Shown piece by piece: positions 16,860 to 25,989 of a stretch of 64,000 bases of DNA. The stretch is taken from assembly GCA_902363675.1 (NCBI GenBank), contig CABJAV010000006.1, forward strand, positions 71,025 to 135,024, in the 5' to 3' direction. The notes below the pieces were generated by a model. It did no database searches, had not been told where the DNA came from, and worked only from the letters and a program-made list of their open reading frames with translations. Within the stretch, counting starts at the first letter, position 1, and every line of letters begins with the position of its first letter. Both the position numbers and the translations under genes were made by a program. The stretch is from Lachnospiraceae bacterium (lineage in GTDB: Bacteria; Bacillota; Clostridia; Lachnospirales; Lachnospiraceae).

Positions 16860-17747
16860 GTGAAATTTGTGTTTTTGATACTTCATTATAAAAATGATGA
16901 TGTGACAAAACAGTGCATCGAATCACTGATACAGTGCTTTGGAACCTTGCAAATGGAAATCATTGTAGTAGATAATGCTTCGGACAATGGCAGTTATGAG
17001 AAACTGCTGCAATGTTATGGGAATGCCTCGTATATTCATTTTTTACATAACAGGAAAAACCTTGGGTATGCAGCTGGTAATAACGTTGGTTTTCAGTATG
17101 CAAAGAAAGTGTTGAAGGCAGATTGGATTTGTCTTGCAAATAATGATGTGATATTTCAAGACAAAAAATGGATTGATAAAGTTAGAGGGCTGTATCAGAA
17201 TACGCCGTATTATGTATTGGGACCTGATATTGTAACACCACAGGGACAGCATCAGAATCCTTTTCGGGAACATGTGGCAAGCAATGCATCTGTGTTAAAA
17301 AACTGGTTACATGATATTGTTGTATATTTGGCTTTGAAGTTGAAATTACAACAAAAGATCAATCAGGATGTGAAGCCACAAAAGGAGTTACAGAAAGAGA
17401 CTTGGAAACAGGCAGATTTGGATTTTCATGGGGTCCTTCATGGAAGCTGTCTGTTATTTTCACCTGATTATGTGAAATCATTTGATGGTCTGTATGGAGG
17501 AACGTTTTTATATTGCGAAGAAGAAATTTTATGTTATATTCTGGAGAAAGTTGGATATCGATATGTATATTGCAGTGATGTGCAAGTGTTACATAATCAT
17601 TCGACATCCTTTAAACGGTCGGTGCAAAATGAAATTGAAAGGAAAAAAATAATAGTAAAGAATCGTATACAGTCTTACTATAAATTCCTTAAAATCACGA
17701 GATACCAGGGAGATATCAGAGAGTTTTTGAAAGAGAGAGGGGAATAA
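16860..17747 (+). CDS. Family 2 glycosyltransferase, rhamnosyltransferase-like
   Basis: The ~295-residue protein contains VVDNASDNGS, NLGYAAGNNVGFQ and LANNDVIF, the set seen in WbbL-type rhamnosyltransferases and related GT2 enzymes, plus FDGLYGGTFLYCEEEIL with the acidic acceptor motif. The start is uncertain: GTG 16860 is best spaced from AGGAG 16847-16851, while ATG 16836 overlaps the previous stop and ATG 16854 is too close to the site. The upstream dTDP-rhamnose operon makes rhamnose a plausible donor, but this is inference. Confidence 0.85.
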   Translation: MKFVFLILHYKNDDVTKQCIESLIQCFGTLQMEIIVVDNASDNGSYEKLLQCYGNASYIHFLHNRKNLGYAAGNNVGFQYAKKVLKADWICLANNDVIFQDKKWIDKVRGLYQNTPYYVLGPDIVTPQGQHQNPFREHVASNASVLKNWLHDIVVYLALKLKLQQKINQDVKPQKELQKETWKQADLDFHGVLHGSCLLFSPDYVKSFDGLYGGTFLYCEEEILCYILEKVGYRYVYCSDVQVLHNHSTSFKRSVQNEIERKKIIVKNRIQSYYKFLKITRYQGDIREFLKERGE

Positions 17748-17750
17748 TAC

Positions 17751-19088
17751 TTGAGAGAACAGTCGGCGTATGTGGCAGAAGAACCAGAGTTAAGAAATTT
17801 AAAAGTGCTATTTTCCCTGATGGTATTTTTGATTATCACGGATTTTGTTATGCCACAGTATTTTGGCATACATATAGGTTATGACCTGACTTGTACAAGA
17901 CTGGCAGATCTGCTGATTGTTTTGTATATGTTTTTGAATCGGAAAATACTGACCCATTTTGGCGATATGGTGATACACCATATATTTATCATACCATTTG
18001 CAATTTATTTGTTTGTATCCATTTATACGATGGTCTGCAGAGTTGATATTAATGCTTTTTTTCTTGTATTTCTGGAAATCCTTACCTTTTACATTTTAGT
18101 TTACGGGATTCGGTATATCGTGGGCTGGAAAAGGGCAATAAAATTAAGCATCGGATGTGCATATTTTTTAGGGATATATGGACTGATTGAGTTTTTTTGC
18201 GGACAATCCATTTTTTTGAAATTCTTTTCGACGGTGCCAAATAGTGTGGCAAATTCATATCGTTCCGGATTCTATCGTATTATGGGACCGTGTGGACATG
18301 CATTAGGTTATGGTTTGTTGCTGTTATTGTTTATTGCGCTGGCATGTATGGATATTGAAAAGGATGAGGTATATCTGTTTAAAAGACCGTTCCTTATTGG
18401 ATTGCTTTATGTCAATGTTTTTCTGACCGGTTCTCGATCGACATTAGGAATCGCTTTGATAGAGATGCTTTTGATTGTATTGATCAGCGGAGCAAAAAAT
18501 ATAAAGAAATCATGCATTATTATTTTCTTTCTTCTTGTTGCATTGGGTGGTTTCCTTTTGCTGTTTGGAAGAACTGGCATTGGACGTTATGTCATGATGC
18601 AGATCACTAGTGTAATGGATCAGTTTTTGGGAACAAGTTACTCAGGAATTTTCGGCGCAGATACCACAACTCTTGATAATAGTGAGGAGTATCGAAAATA
18701 TTTGCCAAGAATATTTCAGTTGGATTGGCTGAATCCATGGATTGGACGAGGGGTATCAAGAGTTTTCAGTGCACAAATAGATGGCATTTATATTAAGTCT
18801 ATCGATAATTTTTATGTAAGTCAGTATATTAAGTACGGGTATCCGGGAATGATTGCATACATATTGTTTATAGTTGTGGCAATAGTGTTCTTGATTCGGG
18901 CTGCGTGGAAATATCATTCCTGCGTTTTTAAGCTGGTATTGATTGCAACAGTGTGTTATTTTTTCAATTTATGGTGGCTGGATGCGTTACAGACGCTTAA
19001 ATTTGAATATGTACTGCTGGCAATTGCCTGTGCGTGCTATATGTGGAAAGAACAAATGATGAAATGTGACAATGAGCAGCTATGCTGA
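17751..19088 (+). CDS. O-antigen ligase/polymerase-like membrane protein (Wzy candidate)
   Basis: The 445-residue protein has 10-12 predicted membrane helices. It carries RIMGPCGHALGYGLLLLLF and FLTGSRSTLGIALIEML, the conserved GHxxxYG... and SRS patches of the Wzy/WaaL family, with a large extracytoplasmic loop (about residues 290-350) before the last helices. The start is TTG 17751, supported by a GAGGGG site 8-10 bp upstream. It would polymerise lipid-linked repeats outside the membrane with the Wzx protein at 22526. Confidence 0.82.
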   Translation: MREQSAYVAEEPELRNLKVLFSLMVFLIITDFVMPQYFGIHIGYDLTCTRLADLLIVLYMFLNRKILTHFGDMVIHHIFIIPFAIYLFVSIYTMVCRVDINAFFLVFLEILTFYILVYGIRYIVGWKRAIKLSIGCAYFLGIYGLIEFFCGQSIFLKFFSTVPNSVANSYRSGFYRIMGPCGHALGYGLLLLLFIALACMDIEKDEVYLFKRPFLIGLLYVNVFLTGSRSTLGIALIEMLLIVLISGAKNIKKSCIIIFFLLVALGGFLLLFGRTGIGRYVMMQITSVMDQFLGTSYSGIFGADTTTLDNSEEYRKYLPRIFQLDWLNPWIGRGVSRVFSAQIDGIYIKSIDNFYVSQYIKYGYPGMIAYILFIVVAIVFLIRAAWKYHSCVFKLVLIATVCYFFNLWWLDALQTLKFEYVLLAIACACYMWKEQMMKCDNEQLC

Positions 19089-19109
19089 TGCATACAAATG
19101 GGAGGTAAA

Positions 19110-20261
19110 ATGAGAGTAAGTTTACTTGGAGTTGAGTTTTATTCTGAAAATCGCGGATGTGGAGCGTTGGCGTATTCTATTGTTGAAATTTTAAAACAGA
19201 TATGCAAAAAAAAGGGAGATAATCTGCATATTACAGCGATTTTATTTTCAAATCATCCGGTTGTAATAAAAGATGATGATATTGAAGTTACTATAGAATG
19301 CATTAAAATCGCACCGAAGAAGTTCACTTATTGGAAAGCGTGCAAACGAGCTTTTGCAGACAGCGATTTTATATTGGATTTTAGTATGGGAGATAGTTTT
19401 GCAGATATATATGGAATGAAGCGATTTTTTTTGGCAAGCATGCTAAAAGAACTTGCAATCAAAAGCAAAACGGAATTTATTATGGCACCGCAAACGATAG
19501 GTCCTTTTTCGAGGAGAGAAGCAAAATTATGGGCATCTCATATTTTAAAAGCCTGTAATGAATGCTTTGTAAGAGATACTCTTTCAAAAAAGTATGTAAA
19601 GGAATTGTGTGGACGCAATGCACTACTTACTACAGATGTGGCATTTGCATTGCCTTATAAAGAAAGAATAATAGATAAAAAAGAAGGAATCGTCCGTGTG
19701 GGCTTGAATCCTTCCGGTCTGTTGTGGGGAAAAGAAAGTGGTTTTGATGCTGAGAAACATGTAAGTGTGGATTACAAAGAATATATTGAGTGTCTTATGC
19801 AGGCGTGGAAAAAGGACGAAATGGTAGAAATATATCTGATTCCTCATGTATTTGCCGAAGATGGATCAGGTATGGAGGATGACTTGCGGGTATGTAAGGA
19901 GTTGCATAAAAAATATCCGGCGACTGTGTTGGAGACAGGTGCTCGGACACCAATGGAAATTAAAAGTATTATTGCATCTATGGATGTGTTTACAGGAGCG
20001 CGTATGCATGCAACAATTGCGGCATTTTCAAGCGGCGTAGCAACAATACCGTTTTCTTACAGCCGTAAGTTTGAAGGGTTATATCATGATCTGGGATATG
20101 CGTATCTGATTAGTGGAGCATCAACAAATACACAGGAGGCTGTAAAAAAGACTTTAGCATGGGTGAAAGAATATAAAAAATTGAGGGAAAATGTGAAGGA
20201 ATGCAGAAAAAATATTCCAGATAAACAGCGCGTTTTTCTGGATGTGTTGAAAAATATGTAA
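19110..20261 (+). CDS. Polysaccharide pyruvyl transferase family protein
   Basis: The 383-residue protein has ENRGCGALAYSIVE near the start (the N-x-G-x-x-x-x family loop), FDFSMGDSFADIYG-type glycine motif, MAPQTIGPF and the late TGARMHATIAAFSSGV signature of CsaB/WcaK-like pyruvyl transferases. It transfers ketal pyruvate from phosphoenolpyruvate to a sugar, giving the polymer negative charge. ATG 19110 is chosen because GGGAGG (about 19101-19106) lies between the two candidate ATGs. The F420-dehydrogenase-beta-like gene two positions downstream is a common companion in EPS loci. Confidence 0.88.
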   Translation: MRVSLLGVEFYSENRGCGALAYSIVEILKQICKKKGDNLHITAILFSNHPVVIKDDDIEVTIECIKIAPKKFTYWKACKRAFADSDFILDFSMGDSFADIYGMKRFFLASMLKELAIKSKTEFIMAPQTIGPFSRREAKLWASHILKACNECFVRDTLSKKYVKELCGRNALLTTDVAFALPYKERIIDKKEGIVRVGLNPSGLLWGKESGFDAEKHVSVDYKEYIECLMQAWKKDEMVEIYLIPHVFAEDGSGMEDDLRVCKELHKKYPATVLETGARTPMEIKSIIASMDVFTGARMHATIAAFSSGVATIPFSYSRKFEGLYHDLGYAYLISGASTNTQEAVKKTLAWVKEYKKLRENVKECRKNIPDKQRVFLDVLKNM

Positions 20262-20282
20262 AAATGTATGAGGAGGCCGGCT

Positions 20283-21326
20283 ATGATAGGTAGGCTTATG
20301 AGGGTGTATCATTTGTATGCAACATCACTGTACTATGCAATTCGAAAAAAGACAACAAGTCGAAATAAACGAAAATTTGTTTTTCTGTTGTTGACCCCAT
20401 CATTGTTACTGGTTTGTTGTGTTAGTTATTTGTATGAGCATACAATAAAAAGAATGATAAATCAATGGCACAGTATGAATGATATGTGCAAAAAATTTGA
20501 ATATGAGATAGTATATGTGGCTATTGCAAAAAATGAGGGGCCTTATATAAGAGAATGGATTGAATATCACAGACAGGTTGGCGTACAGAAATTTCTAATT
20601 TATGATAACGAAAGTACCGATCAGATGCGTACGCTTTTAGAGCCATATATTCAGAAAGGGCTAGTTGATTATACTTATTTTCCTGGCAGAGCGAAACAAT
20701 TGGATGCATATTACGATGCACTGAAAAAATATCGGAAACGGGCAAGATATATGGGCTTTTTTGATCTTGACGAATTTGTTGTTCCCGTGGAGAAGAAAAC
20801 ACTGGTAGATGTTATACAGGAAATATTGAATAAAAATCCGTTTGCTGGCGGAGTGGCAATCAACTGGTATGTTTATGGATCGGCAGGGCATAAAACAAAA
20901 CCGGAAGGTCTTGTGATGGAGAATTATCTGTATCGGGCAAAGGACGATTACAGGAACAATCATTGTGTGAAGACTGTTGTAAATCCACGGTTAACCAAAG
21001 GCTACATATTTGATCCGCATACGCCTACATATTTTTGTGGATATCATAGCGTTACGGAAAAAGGAATGATAGTAGATGGTCCATGGAATGAATATCCAAA
21101 TAACAGCTATGAAAAAATCAGAATCAATCATTATTATTGCAAATCGGAAGAAGAAGGAAAAATAAAGTTTAACAGAGGACTGGCAACACATGAGGAAAAT
21201 GTGAAAAATGATTGGAAGAAATATGCAGAATTTGACAGGAATGATGTGTATGATGATTGTATTTTGTGCTATAGGGATTGCGTGAAACAAGCATTGAATG
21301 TGCTGGAAAAGAATAGGGGAAATTAA
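20283..21326 (+). CDS. Glycosyltransferase family 92 protein
   Basis: The ~347-residue protein has an N-terminal basic region and one membrane helix (FVFLLLTPSLLLVCCVSYL, about residues 35-55), then YVAIAKNEGPYIREWIEYH, FLIYDNESTD and FFDLDEFVVP. This is the GT92 (DUF23) pattern with a DxD-like DLDE metal site. ATG 20283 follows AGGAGG at 20271-20276; an upstream ATG at 20268 overlaps that site. It probably adds galactose or a related sugar; the donor is unknown. Confidence 0.83.
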   Translation: MIGRLMRVYHLYATSLYYAIRKKTTSRNKRKFVFLLLTPSLLLVCCVSYLYEHTIKRMINQWHSMNDMCKKFEYEIVYVAIAKNEGPYIREWIEYHRQVGVQKFLIYDNESTDQMRTLLEPYIQKGLVDYTYFPGRAKQLDAYYDALKKYRKRARYMGFFDLDEFVVPVEKKTLVDVIQEILNKNPFAGGVAINWYVYGSAGHKTKPEGLVMENYLYRAKDDYRNNHCVKTVVNPRLTKGYIFDPHTPTYFCGYHSVTEKGMIVDGPWNEYPNNSYEKIRINHYYCKSEEEGKIKFNRGLATHEENVKNDWKKYAEFDRNDVYDDCILCYRDCVKQALNVLEKNRGN

Positions 21327-21328
21327 TT

Positions 21329-22507
21329 ATGAAGACGTTTGATTTATGTAAAGAATATTGTATTGGATGCGGATTGTGTAAATCAGAACTTCATGCTGAC
21401 ATGAAAAAAAATGCGAAGGGTTTTTGGTTCCCAAATTTACAAAACAATGAAAAGACAGAACGGTTCCTAGAGCATGTATGTCCGATAGCGGACAATTGTC
21501 TTAATGAGCAGAATATTGATATCTGGGGTCCCTATATCCATGCATATGCGGGATATTCCACGGATGTGTCTATACGGAAAAAAGCGTCCAGTGGTGGAGT
21601 TTTGACAGGAATCGCACTGTATTTGCTGGAGAGTGGTAAGGTGGATGGCATCATTCAGGTTACAGCGGATAAAGAGAATCCGGTAGAGACTGTTGTGCAG
21701 GTAAGCACGACTGCGGAACAGGTTCTTGCGTGTTGTGGCTCCCGCTACAGTATATCTTCTCCATGGTTACATTTATCAGAGTGTATGGAACCGGGAAAAA
21801 CGTATGCTGCAATTGGAAAACCATGTGATATAAGGGCCGTGCGAAGATTGCAGGCATATAATGATTCCTATCAGCCGATTAAGTATTTGCTGTCGTTTTT
21901 TTGTGCCGGGTTACCAAGCAAGGATGCAAATGCAAAGTTACTTGCAACATTAGGCTGTAAGGAGAAAGCATGCAAATCACTGACGTACCGGGGCAATGGG
22001 TGGCCGGGAACGGTCACAGCCATCGATGAAGAAAAGAATACTTATCAAATGGAGTACAGTCAGGCATGGGGCGGTATTCTTGGACGCGATATTCATCCAT
22101 ATTGCCGTATTTGTTTTGATGGAATTGGTGAATGTGCAGATATTGCATGCGGTGATGGATGGTATATGGATGTACAAGGGAATCCGGACTTTACAGAGCA
22201 TCCGGGAAGAAATGTTATTTTTTCCAGAACACAGATTGGAGAGGAGCTGCTTCGGGAAGCAAAGGAAAATGAAAAGATCAGTTTATCAGATTGGGAGAAT
22301 ATAGGTGCACTCAGAAAAATCCAAAACTATCAGTATACGAGAAAAGCTACAATGCGCGCCAAGAAACTGGCTTATAGAATACTGTTAAGAAAATTTCCAG
22401 AATATGATAAAAGTTTATTGAAAAATTATGCAACAATGGTTCCAGTGAAAAAACGTATGAAAATTTTCCTTGGAACAGCAAAGAGGATTGTTCAAAAGCG
22501 AATTTAA
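21329..22507 (+). CDS. F420 hydrogenase/dehydrogenase beta-subunit-like iron-sulfur protein of EPS loci
   Basis: The 392-residue protein starts with a 4Fe-4S cysteine motif (CKEYCIGCGLC) and has KKASSGGVLTGIALYLLE plus GKPCDIRAVRRL. These mark the FrhB N- and C-terminal domain family. HPYCRICFDGIGECADIACGDGW supplies further Cys ligands (about residues 253-275). Such genes recur next to pyruvyl transferases and flippases in EPS clusters and are thought to reduce or modify a sugar nucleotide; true coenzyme F420 chemistry is not implied. Confidence 0.82.
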   Translation: MKTFDLCKEYCIGCGLCKSELHADMKKNAKGFWFPNLQNNEKTERFLEHVCPIADNCLNEQNIDIWGPYIHAYAGYSTDVSIRKKASSGGVLTGIALYLLESGKVDGIIQVTADKENPVETVVQVSTTAEQVLACCGSRYSISSPWLHLSECMEPGKTYAAIGKPCDIRAVRRLQAYNDSYQPIKYLLSFFCAGLPSKDANAKLLATLGCKEKACKSLTYRGNGWPGTVTAIDEEKNTYQMEYSQAWGGILGRDIHPYCRICFDGIGECADIACGDGWYMDVQGNPDFTEHPGRNVIFSRTQIGEELLREAKENEKISLSDWENIGALRKIQNYQYTRKATMRAKKLAYRILLRKFPEYDKSLLKNYATMVPVKKRMKIFLGTAKRIVQKRI

Positions 22508-22525
22508 AGGGGACAATGGAACAGT

Positions 22526-24049
22526 ATGAGCAGAACGAAAAAGAGTATTCGTAATGTAATATTTACGATTGTAGGATTCGTCGTCACTACATTATTACAG
22601 TTAGTGAACCGAAAAGTATTTATCTTATTTTTATCAAGTGAATACCTGGGACTTAACGGATTGTTTTCCAATATCCTTTCCATGCTTTCGCTATCGGAAA
22701 TGGGAATTGGTGCTGCAATTGTTTTTGCGTTATATAAACCGATAGCCGAAAAAAATACGGAAAAAGTAAAAAGCCTGATGGCTTTATATAAAAAGTTATA
22801 TACGATTATAGGAACCTTTGTATTAATTGCAGGAGCATTGCTCACACCTTTTTTACATCTTTTGATTAAAGAGATGCCGGATATTCCTTACATACATATA
22901 TACTATCTGATGTTTGTGATTGATTCGGGCCTGTCTTACTTTTATACGTATAAGCGCTCGCTGATTATATGTAATCAGGACAATTATATTTCGACTACAA
23001 CAACAATGTTATCGTCTGTTGGCACAAAAGTAGTGCAGTTGATTATTTTACTGTTGACACACAATTATTTTCTGTTTCTTTTGGTACAAATTCTTTTTAC
23101 CCGATTAGAAAATGTTCTTATTTCAAAAATCGCAGATAAGCAGTATCCATTTTTAAAAGATAAGCAGTATCAAAAATTAAGTAAGGATGAGATTAGAACA
23201 ATAAGAAACAATGTATTTGCAATGCTGGCTCATAAAATTGGCATGGTTATTGTGAATGCGACAGATAACCTGATTATTTCAAAGATACTGGGATTGGCAG
23301 TATTAGGTGTGTATTCAAATTATGTATTACTCACGCAGACAATTGAAAGTTTTGTTACAAAAATCTTTTCATCCATTACGGCAAGTATTGGAAATCTGGT
23401 AGCAGAGCAGTCAAAAGAAGAAGTAGAAAAAAATTTTAACAGAATACTTTTTTTGAATTATTGGATTATAGCTTTTTGCTCCATCTGTCTGATCTGTCTC
23501 ATACAGCCATTTATTCATTTATGGTTAGGAGCTGATTATCAGTTGCCGATGTTTACGGTATTAATTATTATTGTTGTTTTCTATTTTAATGGGATGAGAA
23601 GAACAGTATTGGAGTTTCGAAACGCTGCAGGCCTTTTTTGGGCCGATCGATATAAAGCTTTGGTAGAATCATTTGTGAATCTGGTGGTTTCTATTCCATT
23701 GACCTATGCATTAGGTGTAGCAGGTGTGAAATTGGGAACTTTAATCAGTTTGTTAGGGGTTGCTTTTTGGGTAGAAGGGAGAATTCTGTATAAATATTTG
23801 TTTCAAAAATCGGTTTTGCAGTATTTATTTTTGCAAACAAAATATGCTGTGGTTACAGGTATACAGCTGATTTGTGCATACTGGGCATGTCGGCTTATTG
23901 ATCTGACGAGTTTATCTATGCTGTTAAAGTTTGTTCTTCAAATGGTAATTTGCCTCATCATACCAAATGTTATGATTGTTATTATATTTTGGAAAACAGA
24001 TGAATTTCAATATGCAAAAAATCTTGTAAAAAAGATAATAAAAAGATAA
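22526..24049 (+). CDS. Wzx-type polysaccharide flippase
   Basis: The 507-residue protein has about 12-14 membrane helices. The first (VIFTIVGFVVTTLLQLVNR) is followed by EYLGLNGLFSNILSMLSLSEMGIGAAI, the typical MATE/MVF-like start of Firmicute Wzx proteins; the usual full length is about 480-510. It exports lipid-linked repeat units. It ends the compact glycosyltransferase run; two small membrane proteins follow 15 bp later. Confidence 0.9.
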   Translation: MSRTKKSIRNVIFTIVGFVVTTLLQLVNRKVFILFLSSEYLGLNGLFSNILSMLSLSEMGIGAAIVFALYKPIAEKNTEKVKSLMALYKKLYTIIGTFVLIAGALLTPFLHLLIKEMPDIPYIHIYYLMFVIDSGLSYFYTYKRSLIICNQDNYISTTTTMLSSVGTKVVQLIILLLTHNYFLFLLVQILFTRLENVLISKIADKQYPFLKDKQYQKLSKDEIRTIRNNVFAMLAHKIGMVIVNATDNLIISKILGLAVLGVYSNYVLLTQTIESFVTKIFSSITASIGNLVAEQSKEEVEKNFNRILFLNYWIIAFCSICLICLIQPFIHLWLGADYQLPMFTVLIIIVVFYFNGMRRTVLEFRNAAGLFWADRYKALVESFVNLVVSIPLTYALGVAGVKLGTLISLLGVAFWVEGRILYKYLFQKSVLQYLFLQTKYAVVTGIQLICAYWACRLIDLTSLSMLLKFVLQMVICLIIPNVMIVIIFWKTDEFQYAKNLVKKIIKR

Positions 24050-24064
24050 ATATAAGGAGTTCCT

Positions 24065-24436
24065 ATGCATTTATTTCTCAGTTATTGTAAATCACATATT
24101 TACGAATTGCATGCACTGTTGTCGGCTACGATTACGTTTTTTCTTATGTTTGAGATAAAAAAGCCTATAAAAGAATGGACACATAAATATGTTGCGGAAA
24201 AAGCCCAAAAGGATAAAAAATGGAGAGAAAACAGGCAGTTATATTATAAGAGATGTAATATGTTGGTTTTGATTGCAGCAATTTTGATTGCAGCGATAGT
24301 TTTTATTTTCTTTTCTTTGGTTTCACCATTTATCTATTTTTCGTGGCATATGACATGGTTAAGTGGTGCGTTCGCATTGACGGAATATGCAATATATGAT
24401 CAGGTGATTGGAAAGGAAAAGCAGGATTATGAATAG
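24065..24436 (+). CDS. Small three-helix membrane protein, copy 1 (unknown)
   Basis: Of 123 residues, hydrophobic segments lie at about 17-30, 65-85 and 88-108, with a basic cytoplasmic loop between (KKPIKEWTHKYVAEKAQKDKK). It shares the order ITFFxMxxxIKxPIK ... YKRxNxLxxI ... GAxAxxxYAIYxQ with the next gene, so the two are tandem paralogues. Start ATG 24065 has an AAGGAG site. No family was recognised. The position after the flippase suggests EPS or lasso-region membrane function, which is inference. Confidence 0.6.
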   Translation: MHLFLSYCKSHIYELHALLSATITFFLMFEIKKPIKEWTHKYVAEKAQKDKKWRENRQLYYKRCNMLVLIAAILIAAIVFIFFSLVSPFIYFSWHMTWLSGAFALTEYAIYDQVIGKEKQDYE

Positions 24437-24725
24437 TGTGATAACCTTTTTTGTGGGTTGTGCAGCATTTGCCGTCATGATGCTTGTAAAAATTCCTATA
24501 AAAAAATTGAATTGGGAACTGGCAAAAAGTGAATTACAATATAAACGTTTGAATATTTTCTTAATAATATTAACTTTTTTGGTAGCAATCATATGTTATT
24601 GCTTTGCATTGGTTTGGCTTGGGGAAACGCATTTTAAATTATGTTGTGCTATAAAGGGGGCATCCGTTGCGATGGCATTTTATGCAATTTATGAACAATG
24701 GTGCGGAGATGACAGAAAAAGTTAA
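24429..24725 (+). CDS. Small three-helix membrane protein, copy 2 (unknown)
   Basis: A 98-residue paralogue of the preceding protein. It starts MNSVITFFVGCAAFAVMMLV, has KIPIKKLNWELAKSELQYKRLN, then two more helices and AIYEQWCG near the end. ATG 24429 overlaps the previous stop codon, so translation is coupled. Function unknown. Confidence 0.58.
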   Translation: MNSVITFFVGCAAFAVMMLVKIPIKKLNWELAKSELQYKRLNIFLIILTFLVAIICYCFALVWLGETHFKLCCAIKGASVAMAFYAIYEQWCGDDRKS

Positions 24726-24765
24726 GAATAGAGAGGTTTGGTTACAAATAAAAATGGAGGAGAAT

Positions 24766-25932
24766 ATGTCAATTTTAGCCAATTATCTAGCACAATTGAT
24801 AAAAGCACAGTTAAATGGAGAGAAGCCTGTATCTGTGCCAGAAGAAATACAAGTAGAAGATCTGATACATCTGTCCTGCAAAAATCATATGGAATATCTT
24901 GTTATGGGGGCTTTGTTAAAAACGGATGGAATTTCGGAAGAGATACAGGGGATACTTCGTAGTCACGTGATGAGAAGTATTGTTCGAACTACGACACAAA
25001 TAATGGATTTGAAAGAGATCATAAGACGTTTCGAAGAGAAGAAAATTGTAAATCAACCCATGAAGGGGGCACAGATGAAATTTATATATCCGTCTCCAGA
25101 GATGAGGGAAATGTCGGATATCGACATTTTGATTCGCCATGATTGCATGGATCGGGCTGCGGAAGAGTTAAAGGACATGGGGTATGTTTTAGAGCAGGCA
25201 ATTAAGCATCATGATATATATGTGAAAGAACCTTTTATGGTCGTTGAAGCACATCGTGCAATGTATGATAAAACGGTGGACAATAATCAGTATGAGTATT
25301 TTTCAAATTTTTCCAAAGCAATATTGAAAAAGGGATATAAATATACTTATGATTTTAATGATGAAGATTTTTATATCTATATGATTGCACATATGGCAAA
25401 ACATTTTTATGTAAAAGGATGCGGAGTACGTAATCTTGTAGATATTTATGTATATTTAAATGCAAAAGAAGATGTTTTAAATCATAAATATGTGGAGGAA
25501 GAGTTGAAAAAACTTGGATTATCAACATTTACAAAACATATGGAAAAACTTGCGTTTGCATGGCTGGATCAAAAACCATTTACGGAATTTCAACAGCAGG
25601 TATTTGACTATATGTTAGACAGCGGTATCTATGGAAAGGACGAAAATGGAATTTGGAATAAGTTTTCTGAATTTAAAATGAAGGGGAAAGAAGTGTCAAA
25701 GTTTCGATTAAAATTGTGGTATTTTTTTCCACCAGTCGTGTATATGGCTGAATATTATCCGTGGATTGAAGGAAAACCATTTTTACTTCCGATTGCGTGG
25801 GGAATCCGGGCATGCAGAGGAATTTTTATGAGAAAAGGGACAGATAAAAGAAAAATGATTCATGAAATTGAACAGGAACAGGTTCAAGTGTATAAGAATA
25901 TATATCAAAAAATGCAGTTGCATTTTAAATAA
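24766..25932 (+). CDS. Nucleotidyltransferase-like protein (NTP_transf_5 type)
   Basis: The ~388-residue protein carries MKGAQMKFIYPSPEMREMSD followed by IDILIRHDC (about residues 96-125), the KG...YP...R...DIDIL pattern of the uncharacterised NTP_transf_5 nucleotidyltransferases, then EAHRAMYD (about 160-167). Such proteins are recurrent companions of paeninodin-type lasso clusters and also of EPS loci. Here it lies 6 kb from the lasso genes, so membership is possible but unproven. ATG 24766 follows GGAGG; a longer frame from 24667 overlaps the previous gene and is less likely. Confidence 0.75.
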   Translation: MSILANYLAQLIKAQLNGEKPVSVPEEIQVEDLIHLSCKNHMEYLVMGALLKTDGISEEIQGILRSHVMRSIVRTTTQIMDLKEIIRRFEEKKIVNQPMKGAQMKFIYPSPEMREMSDIDILIRHDCMDRAAEELKDMGYVLEQAIKHHDIYVKEPFMVVEAHRAMYDKTVDNNQYEYFSNFSKAILKKGYKYTYDFNDEDFYIYMIAHMAKHFYVKGCGVRNLVDIYVYLNAKEDVLNHKYVEEELKKLGLSTFTKHMEKLAFAWLDQKPFTEFQQQVFDYMLDSGIYGKDENGIWNKFSEFKMKGKEVSKFRLKLWYFFPPVVYMAEYYPWIEGKPFLLPIAWGIRACRGIFMRKGTDKRKMIHEIEQEQVQVYKNIYQKMQLHFK

Positions 25933-25989
25933 AAGAAAATTTGGCAGATGCAAATGTCATAGGACATTTATGTGTGAGGAGTCTATTGG

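Noticed and set aside
19098..19109. Start of the pyruvyl transferase at ATG 19098
   Set aside because: The only ribosome site overlaps this codon, so the ATG at 19110 fits better.
25952..25969. AAATGTC/GACATTT hairpin before the GT2 gene as terminator or copy of the 46-bp element
   Set aside because: There is no T tract, and apart from a shared ATAGGACAT-like string it does not align with the repeated promoter element.
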